Assembly: GCA_026770585.1 (NCBI GenBank) | Contig: MU646505.1 | Span: 17,413 to 52,425 of the forward strand | DNA: 35,013 nt | Source of the DNA: Baffinella frigidus | Lineage: Eukaryota; Cryptophyceae; Cryptomonadales; Baffinellaceae | Direction of reading: 5' to 3' | Shown here: piece by piece, positions 8,412 through 35,013 of the stretch | Numbering within the stretch: the stretch's first letter is position 1 | Layout of the letters: each line of letters begins with the position of its first letter | Translations under genes and position numbers: made by a program | Notes under the pieces: generated by a model | What the model was told of the DNA's origin: nothing | Databases searched by the model: none | The model's input: the letters and a program-made list of their open reading frames with translations, nothing else

Positions 8412-11400
8412 ATGGCGATACTGACCACTCACAGACACAGGCAGGCTGAAGGGGCCACGCTTCGATGGCAGGTGCCTTCAAGTATAGCGCTAGCGCGGCT
8501 CCGCCAACTTTTCGGTCAAATCGAGCAAGAATTCGCAGTCCTAGCCAGGTGCCCGCGAGCTCCGAATTCCCTGCTCTGGTGTAGGGTTTCTTGGTTGTCC
8601 TTCCGCAAATGTCTTCCTTCGAAGAACACTGCACCTTGATTTGACATGATCTTCCGCGTGGGCCGCATGACCGCAGCGAGAACACCGATTTGCGAACGCG
8701 GTTGGAAGTCGCTTCCCAGGAGGGGGGGGGCAACCGCGGCCGTGATGGGGACCAACATCTGTCGGGATTCCCGTCGCACCGACCGGGCTACGCGTTTCAT
8801 CGACCGGGCTCGGCTGGCGAGCACAGACCGGAAGGTGCGCACCACCCACCCCAACGTGTTCAGGGGCGGCTACAGCATGTTGTTGCAGAGGTTGCAGGTC
8901 ATGCTTTCTGGCGCTGAGATCCAGAATGGATGGCGGTTGGAATCGGCAGGCGAACGATTTCCGGAAAGAAACGCCGACGGGACTCCCGCCGTTACCCCAC
9001 CCGGCGTGTCCACCGAATCGGTGCGTCCCGCGCGCCCGAAGAGCGTTGACTTGTCTGCCCGCCGAAAAGAGCTGTCCGAAAAGAGCTTTCCGAACAGAGC
9101 ATTCGCCGCCACGCTGCAACGAATGGTACCTTTGCTTCTCGCACTTGAGCGTTAATGAAGATCGGGGGCTGGCAGGCACAGGCGGAGACTGGGAGGCCGC
9201 CCTCTCCGTGGCGAGAGGATACGTCAAACCGCTGGTACCTCTTCCCGGCGCCGTGCCCGCACCCCCCTGGCCTGCCAGCCTGCCATGCCAGGCCTCTTGG
9301 TGCCTTGGTGCGCCTCACGTGCTGTCTGCCGCATGCCGATCTGCGGCCCGTGCGGGAGAATCTGGCGTGACCTAGCAAGCTGGCGAGCCTGGATCCCGCC
9401 AGGGGGCGTGCCCGGCAGGCATGCCTAGATGCCACGCGCGGACCAGGCCTAGTCACATCGCTCGGAGCCGCCATGGTTCATGGCGTGCGTGCTGGGACCG
9501 CCCGATTGGCAGCGGCGGCGCTTGCTTGGCCAGGCGTGCGTGCGACGCAGGCAGTGACGGCGTGAGTGAGTGGGGCGTGGCGGGTGGCAGGCGGAACTCG
9601 AGGTATGTCGCGCCCGTGCGGCGCGTGAGCAGCGACTCCATGCCTTCCCAGGTGTCTCCCGAACCTTCCCTCACTCACAGGGGTGCTGCTTCCTCCCACA
9701 CTTGCCCTCACGTCAGACTCACTGGACGTCAGACTCACTGGGGTGTCCCGCTTCACCTACCTCTGTGCACCATCTTCCTTTGTCTGGATAGCAGTCACAC
9801 CATGTTGGAACACAGGAGGGCAGCAATCAAACGCCGTTACACCGCAGGGGGGTGCCCAGCACTGACATGCCCTGATTGGCACACGCTTGGTGATGCCCCC
9901 CCCCAGGTGACTGATGGCTGGGCGTGACACTTGGTTGGGGGCAGCACCCGGCTGGCTGGGAGTGACACTTGGTTGGAAAGCAGGGAGGCATCTTGAAGAA
10001 CGTGAGCCACGTGAGCCCTCCTTCTTCGAATCTCGCGGTCACGCCTCTCCTGGCTGCGGTCACGCCTGCTCTGCCGGTCCCGTTGCCTCGACCCTCGTCG
10101 GTCCGACATTCGAAGGAGGACGCTCTCTCGCAGCACGCGGCCGACGCGCCGCTGGCAGCTTCGCCAATCTCTCGCACCAATTCGCCCGCCGTCCAGATGG
10201 TCCTGTCTCCGCTCTGCCTGCCAATCCACTCTCCTGCAACCGTGTTGCGTGCGTTGGTTTCTCGGGCACACTCGCAGGAACTCCTTCCTTGCAAGTGTGT
10301 GTACCTCCTTCGCAGGTCCTCACCCGGCTTGCGTTACCCCTCACGACGCGTGATACATGCCCCCGCACCTCAACTCGCGCGGCGCAGCGCGGTGCCTACC
10401 AGCGTTTACCTTCCAGATAGGACCTGGCGGACACAGACTGAAGATGAGAGCGCAGGCGTCGTCCCCGCCGAACGTGACGTTCCCTCTTCAGCAAGCCGTG
10501 ACGCGTGACGACGCCCGCGCGGGCCTCCTCGCCGCGAGCGTGCCCGCGCCCGCGGGTGGGGGCGCCTTCTCTGCCGTGACTCGGGCGCGCGCCATTCCGG
10601 GCAAGGATGACCACTCGGTGGGGAGGAGCCGGGCGAACTCTCTCTGGTCTGGCGAGAGCGCTGCCGGGGGCGGCGAGGCGATCGCCGCTACTTCCTGGGG
10701 TTCTGAGGCTGCTGGGGGCGCGGGGGACGAGGGTACACCTCCGTCGAGAAAGTTTGTGGGAGAGGCGGCCGCCAGTGGGGCGGTGTGTGCTCCCTGCTCT
10801 CCCTCCCTCTCACTCACGGGTCGCTCTTGACTAGTGATTTGCAGGATTGCGTTGACGGCGCGCGTGAAGCAATGGCGCGTTGGCGCTGGCGGTACTCCGT
10901 GCAGTGCGCGATGGCTGGCATGGCGTTGCTCACGCGGGGGTGCGTGTGCACGGGTGGGTGCAGTCGTCCGGAGGAGGAGGAGGAGGAGGAGGAGGAGGAG
11001 GAGCGGCAGGGGGAGGAGGACAGGAGCGATTGCGCGACCGGATTCGGTCGCGCGGCAAGCAGTGGGTCACCCGCGTTCGTGACTCGTCCACCGCGGTCTC
11101 TCTTCCCCCCCCCCATGCTTCACTACCATGCTTCCCGTGCCGTGCCACATGTCAGCCTCACTGCATTCAGTCGCGACTGTCATGGCAGTGCTCGGCAGCG
11201 CAGCGGGGCGTGGGCGAGGGAGAGGGGGATGGAGATGGAGAGGGCGATACAGAGGGTGAGGGAGAGGGTGAGGGAGAGGGTGGGGGGAGTGGGGTGCAGG
11301 GTGGCGTGACTCTCTGGCGGACGCCCCAGGTGACGCGGGTGTTCAGGCTTCGCGCGGACGAGGATAGCACTGCCTGGAAGCTCCGCGTCGATCAGGTCCC

Positions 11401-13495
11401 TTCCTCGCCAAGTGTCCTGTCTTCCTTCCCGCCTCCTTCCCGCCCCCTGCTGCGGAGCGTCCTTCCGTCCTTGCTCGCCCCGCTTCCGTGCGTGCTTCCA
11501 TCCGTGCATCCTTCCTTCCTTGGCGCCCCCTGCCGCTCACCACCTTCCTGCCCGCCGCTCGCCGCCCAGCCCAACAGCGTGTCTGTTACATGTTCTCTGT
11601 CTCTGTCTCTGAGTCAAGGCGGCCCTGCTACTCATTCCACGTTGAAACATTCTGAATGTTGAGAGCCCGAACTGGCGGGCGAGGCACGGTGTCGCGTGAC
11701 GCGCTCTTCCTCTCTCTCCCCCTCTCTCTTGCTCTCAACACGACTGCCGGGATGTGGCGCGGGGCTGGACGGCGGGTGCGGGCGGCACACACCCACACAG
11801 CCAGATTCTGACTCTCTCGCTCTCTCTATCTCTCTCTCTCTCTCTCTCGCGCGCGATCTCTCTCTCTCTCTCTCTCTCTCTGGCGATGTGGGGAGCAGTG
11901 CTACGCGCATGCGGACGGGGTCTGGAAGATGNNNNNNNNNNNNNNNNNNNNNNNNNNNNNNNNNNNNNNNNNNNNNNNNNNNNNNNNNNNNNNNNNNNNN
12001 NNNNNNNNNNNNNNNNNNNNNNNNNNNNNNNNNNNNNNNNNNNNNNNNNNNNNNNNNNNNNNNNNNNNNNNNNNNNNNNNNNNNNNNNNNNNNNNNNNNN
12101 NNNNNNNNNNNNNNNNNNNNNNNNNNNNNNNNNNNNNNNNNNNNNNNNNNNNNNNNNNNNNNNNNNNNNNNNNNNNNNNNNNNNNNNNNNNNNNNNNNNN
12201 NNNNNNNNNNNNNNNNNNNNNNNNNNNNNNNNNNNNNTTGATCGTTGCTGCTGGCCTTCCTCACCCCCCGCTGGGTGGGTGGGAGGTGGCAGGGCGTGCG
12301 GCAGCTGCCCCCCCTGCTGATCCCCCGTGGCGCGTGGGTGGTGGCAGAGCGTGTGCCTGCTGGCCTCGGCCTCGGCGGACCGCTCGGCGGTGGTGTTCTG
12401 TCCGCAGCTGAGAAGAGAGGTTGGCGTGGCCTTCCACAAGGGTTCTGTCAACTCCGCCAGGTCAACCACCTCTTCCCTCCTCCCCTCTCTCTTCTGCCGC
12501 GTCTGCCTGCCAACCAGCCAGACCCCCGCTGGGGCACGTGACCAGACCCCCGCGCGTCTCGCCCGACCTTGTGCCCCTTCCTCAATGCCGTTTCGCATGG
12601 GGTCAAGAGCTGCACCCGCCGCTTGCTTTCCTGCCCACTTGCTGGTTCCTGGTTCAGCGGGCGGAAGTCAGTCGCCTGACCTATGGCCGCGGCCGCGTGG
12701 GGACGATTGGGGGGAGGTCTCGGCGGCCTGTGGCCGCGGCCATCTGAGTCGCAAAAAATAAAAAACGGCTGGCGACGGCGCGTGACAGGTTCCATCCCAC
12801 GGAGCGGCTGCTGGTGACCGCATCGGGCGATCGCTCCTGCGCCATCTGGAGGTTCGAACCCCCCCTCTCTCTTGCGTGCCTCTTGCCTTGCCATGCGTGC
12901 CACTAGCCAGTGAGCGCCCCGGGGGAGAGCGTGTGCGGCCGCGCCATGCCTCACGCTCGTGGCAGGCTCGTGACGCGTGCCTGGCGTGTCTTGACGTTGT
13001 TGCCTGGCGCGTGACGCGTGGCTGGCTCATGATGCGAGGGTGGCTCGGCCGCGCGGGCAGGGTGCCGACGGATGCAGAGATGGTGGCGGATAGAGACAAG
13101 GACGACGAGGTCAACTCGCCCACGTACGGCTCCCCGCCCCTCGCGCGAGAGGGGGGGCAATGGACGCCCTTGGGGCCCGAGCGCGCTGCCGGGGCTGAGC
13201 GCGCCGAGCGCCGCCGCCTGAAAGACAAGGTGGCCCTCTGGGGACACTCCGCGGCGGTCACGTGCGCCGAGTGGGTGGCGGCATCCGGGCTCGTCGTCAG
13301 CGCCTCTGCCGACAAGACGGCGATGCTCTTCGACGTGGCAGCGGGCGCGACCAAGCCTCTCCGCACCCTGCTGGGCCACGATGCCCCCCTCACGAGCGTG
13401 TCTGCTGCGCACACGGGAGCCATCATCCTCACTGCCTCCAAGGATTGCACGGCCCGCCTCTGGGACATCCGCGCGTCGGTCTGCCCCCACTGCCC

Positions 13496-13539
<44 letters not shown>

Positions 13540-14949
13540 CCTCGCTCTCTCTATCGTTCTCTCTCTCCATCGCCGCCTCCCCCGCCCGAGGGGGGGGAAT
13601 CACTGGTTTCTGCGTTCTGGTCCCCAGGTGTTGCAGGCACGGGTCTGCATGACGGCTGATCGATGTGTGCCTGGTGGGGCGCAGACGACGCACGGGGCAC
13701 AGCATGTTTTCCAGGGGCACTCGAACACGGTGGGTGTGGCTGTTCTTGCGCCGGACGGAGGCTGCGCCATCACTGGCAGCGACGACGCCACCGTCAAGGT
13801 CGCCACGCCTGCCTTCCGCCACCACTAGCTACCTCCCACCAGAGAGCGCGAGATACCCCCCCCCCTGCCTGGCGTGCCGCCGAAAGTGAGAGGTTCGGTG
13901 GCTGACACCTCTCTGGGGTGGCTGGTGATGGGGACTGGGTGGCGGCAGGTGTGGGACCTGCGGGCGCCGCGAACGCCTCTCCTGACCCTCAAGTGCGGGA
14001 GACATGGCGTTCGCGACCTCGCTCTCGACGCCCGCTCGGGCCTCATGGCCGCGGCCCTGGGGCAGGGCACCACGCGCGTCTACACGCTCGACGGGGCCAA
14101 GGCTGGCGTCCTCGCGCCCGAGCCTTCCGCGCACAAGCCCCGATTCGTGGCGTGCTGTGCCTGGGGCCCGGACGACACTCTCTTCACGGCTGGGTTGCTG
14201 CCCCGCCACCCACCGCCTCCTGCCTACCCTCCCTCCTCCCTCCCCTGGCAGACCCAGCATGCGTGCGTGCACGCGCACTTGAGGGTCCGCGCGCTGCAAC
14301 AGAGAGCGCGGGAAGTGCTCGCTGAGACCAGCCTGGAAACCAGGACCCGCCGCAGGCATCGAGGCCCAGTCAGTGCTGTGCGCACATTGCCGAAGACAGT
14401 GCACGGATGGACATAGACAGTGCACGGATGGACATGCCTGACACCCTTGGCGTGCGCGGTGTGTCCCTGGCGGCAGATTCGACGCAGGGCTGGTTCAGCT
14501 GTGGCAGGCCCCCGTCATCAACAGCCCGCTCATCCCCCACCCAGGCACTCCCCACTCAGACATTCCCCACTCACACATTCACCCCATCACGCAAGCACCC
14601 CCTTCTGTCCCGAAGCAGCCCGTGCGTCCCCGTTGTTGCCTCCCGTGCATGGCACTGTGCGACGAGTGGCGCTGTTGCCGTGCTCACTTGCGTGCGTGGG
14701 GGTGGGGCGTGCCTGTTGCCTGCCTGCCTGCCTGGCTGCCTCGCGTGGTGGGGGGCGTGCCAGGGCGGGCTCATGACCGAGGTGGTGGTGGTGGGAGTGG
14801 CAGGGACCCTGGCAGGGCGCGGGAGCGAAGAGGCCAAGAGGCCACGCGGCGAAGAGTACTCGGACACCTCATACCATGGGATGGTGCCCTCGAAACTCGA
14901 GGCTTCGAAAGGGGACCACCAACTTCACTCGCGCAGGGAGTCTCGATAG
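8412..14949 (+). CDS. WDR37-like seven-bladed WD40 protein, multi-exon, interrupted by an assembly gap
   Basis: The N-terminal helix VPSSIALARLRQLFGQIEQE (8472-8548) joins in phase to SENTDLRTRLEVASQEG (exon from 8677). Together they mirror the N-terminal segment of human WDR37 ([20 protein letters not shown]). Later exons are 11330-11395, 11899 into the gap, 12348-12460, 12789-12851, 13061-13478, 13685-13798, 13949-14193 and 14477 onward. They encode seven WD repeats: YAHADGVW with LLASASADRS; HKGSVNSARFHPTE with VTASGDRSCAIW; GHSAAVTCAEW with VSASADKTAMLFD; GHDAPLTSV with LTASKDCTARLWDIR; FQGHSNTVGVAV with ITGSDDATVKVWDLR; a degenerate sixth; and KPRFVACCAWGPDDTLFTAG joined to FDAGLVQLW. 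WDR37 is a scaffold that partners PACS proteins in animals. A Ser/Gly/Ala-rich frame at about 10433-10780 and RLRDRIRSRGKQW (ending at about 11064) probably supply the linker. The start at 8412 and the stop are uncertain: the last frame stays open past 14.9 kb unless spliced. Confidence 0.9.
8740..10430. other. Mostly unassigned sequence inside the WDR37 gene
   Basis: This lies between the coiled-coil exon that starts at 8677 and the Ser/Gly/Ala-rich open frame that starts at about 10433. It is presumably one or more introns. A 169-codon + frame at 8646-9155 and several overlapping frames on the - strand are open, but in a GC-rich window that is expected by chance and none matches a family I know. 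Local direct repeats such as AAAGAGCTGTCCG/AAAAGAGCTTTCCG occur near 9065-9090. I see no RNA gene or mobile element. Confidence 0.4.
10970..11003. repeat. (GGA)n trinucleotide repeat
   Basis: About eleven GGA units lie upstream of the frame encoding RLRDRIRSRGKQW in the WDR37 gene. Depending on which 3' splice site is used, the tract is intronic or encodes polyglycine. The flanking AG dinucleotides do not decide this. Confidence 0.85.
11212..11290. repeat. GA-rich degenerate hexamer tract (GAGGGA/GATGGA)
   Basis: A purine-only stretch of GGAGAT, GAGGGC and GAGGGA units lies in the intron just before the WDR37 exon that begins at 11330. It is unusual here because the coding strand is purine-rich, whereas other introns in this gene carry pyrimidine tracts. 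Confidence 0.75.
11814..11881. repeat. (CT)n microsatellite before a WDR37 exon
   Basis: CT dinucleotides run almost without a break, with one GCGCGCGAT interruption at about 11849-11857, and end about 18 bases before the acceptor at 11898. On the coding strand this is an extended polypyrimidine tract. Confidence 0.9.
11932..12237. other. Assembly gap of 306 N
   Basis: The gap starts inside the WDR37 exon that begins at 11899 (reading CYAHADGVWKM) and ends in an intron before the exon at 12348. It therefore removes the rest of the first WD40 blade up to LLASASADRS. The (CT)n tract directly upstream may be why the assembly broke here. Confidence 1.
13499..13542. repeat. (CT)n microsatellite in a WDR37 intron
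   Basis: About 18 CT units lie in the intron 13479-13684, close to its 5' splice site. The preceding exon ends with the WD repeat LTASKDCTARLWDIR and the following exon starts TTHGAQHVFQGH. The acceptor at 13684 gives the spacing seen in human WDR37; the earlier acceptor at about 13627 would add roughly 19 residues. Confidence 0.9.
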
Positions 14950-15215
14950 TCGAGATTCGGTCCGGCTTCAAGTGGTCGTGTGCGAGTACAGCCTGTAGTG
15001 TGCATCTAGGTTTCATCATGTATTTACAGATCAATGTCTTTTTGATCACCACCAGTCGACGAAATCGCCTTCTTGATTCTCGCACCCAGTCTGTACACTC
15101 CACTACTCCACTCGGCACCCGACCCCACCGGCGCTACTCCTACCTATCAGCGCACCCAGCCCCCACCCCCTCTCATCGGCTTGGTGCCGAGGAGGAGTGT
15201 GTCGGCAGATGTGGC
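14950..15215. other. Convergent 3' region between the WDR37 and ATR homologues
   Basis: This holds the 3' end of ATR and probably of WDR37. The part at about 15005-15070 is locally A/T-rich compared with its surroundings. On the ATR coding strand it contains GATCTGTAAATACATG, a TGTAA motif of the kind used for polyadenylation in green algae, about 190 bases after the ATR stop. On the + strand an open frame continues through, so the WDR37 stop could lie here. Confidence 0.5.

Positions 15216-35013
<19,798 letters not shown>

Noticed and set aside
8646-9155. A 169-codon + strand open frame as a separate gene
   Set aside because: It overlaps the WDR37 exon at 8677 in another frame and has no recognisable motif; long chance frames are common at this GC content.
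11696-12598. Long open frames crossing the N gap on both strands
   Set aside because: They are open only because N codons are not read as stops, plus Arg/Glu or Ser/Leu runs from CT repeats.

Overview
This is nuclear DNA of a eukaryote. It is GC-rich, and every recognisable gene is split into many short exons by small introns that nearly all follow the GT-AG rule. There are no bacterial operons, tRNA or rRNA genes, and no CRISPR array. Two introns consist of Arabidopsis-type telomere repeat (TTTAGGG on the + strand). That argues against an animal and fits an alga of the plant lineage or a related protist (alveolate, cryptophyte). The exact lineage cannot be fixed from the window.

Four protein-coding genes account for most of the sequence. 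(1) About 155-4421, + strand: the 3' part of a multi-pass membrane protein that I do not recognise. (2) 4536-7551, - strand: a complete 7-exon homologue of STIMATE/TMEM110, an ER membrane protein that in animals promotes store-operated calcium entry. (3) About 8412 to 14.5-14.95 kb, + strand: a homologue of the WD40 protein WDR37, interrupted by a 306-base assembly gap. (4) 15216 to the right edge, - strand: most of an ATR-type checkpoint kinase (PIKK family), from the helical-repeat region through UME-like, FAT, kinase and FATC domains. Its N-terminal part lies beyond the window.

Genes 1 and 2 converge with 114 bp between stop codons. Genes 2 and 3 diverge from a shared spacer of about 0.86 kb. 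Genes 3 and 4 converge near 15 kb. Nothing suggests that the four products share one pathway, so this looks like an ordinary gene-dense block.

The most unusual feature is the pair of telomere-repeat introns. Intron 2 of the STIMATE gene (983 bp) and one ATR intron (165 bp) are filled almost end to end with degenerate CCCTAAA repeat in the sense direction. Both start with CCCTCAA variants just after the 5' splice site and end in AACCAG at the 3' splice site. ATR also carries two tandem duplications that copy a splice site (28 bp at a donor, 39 bp at an acceptor), a GC-AG intron at the catalytic loop and several minisatellites. Exon boundaries were derived by hand from open frames, splice-site dinucleotides, phase matching and remembered human ATR, WDR37 and STIMATE sequences. 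No search was run.
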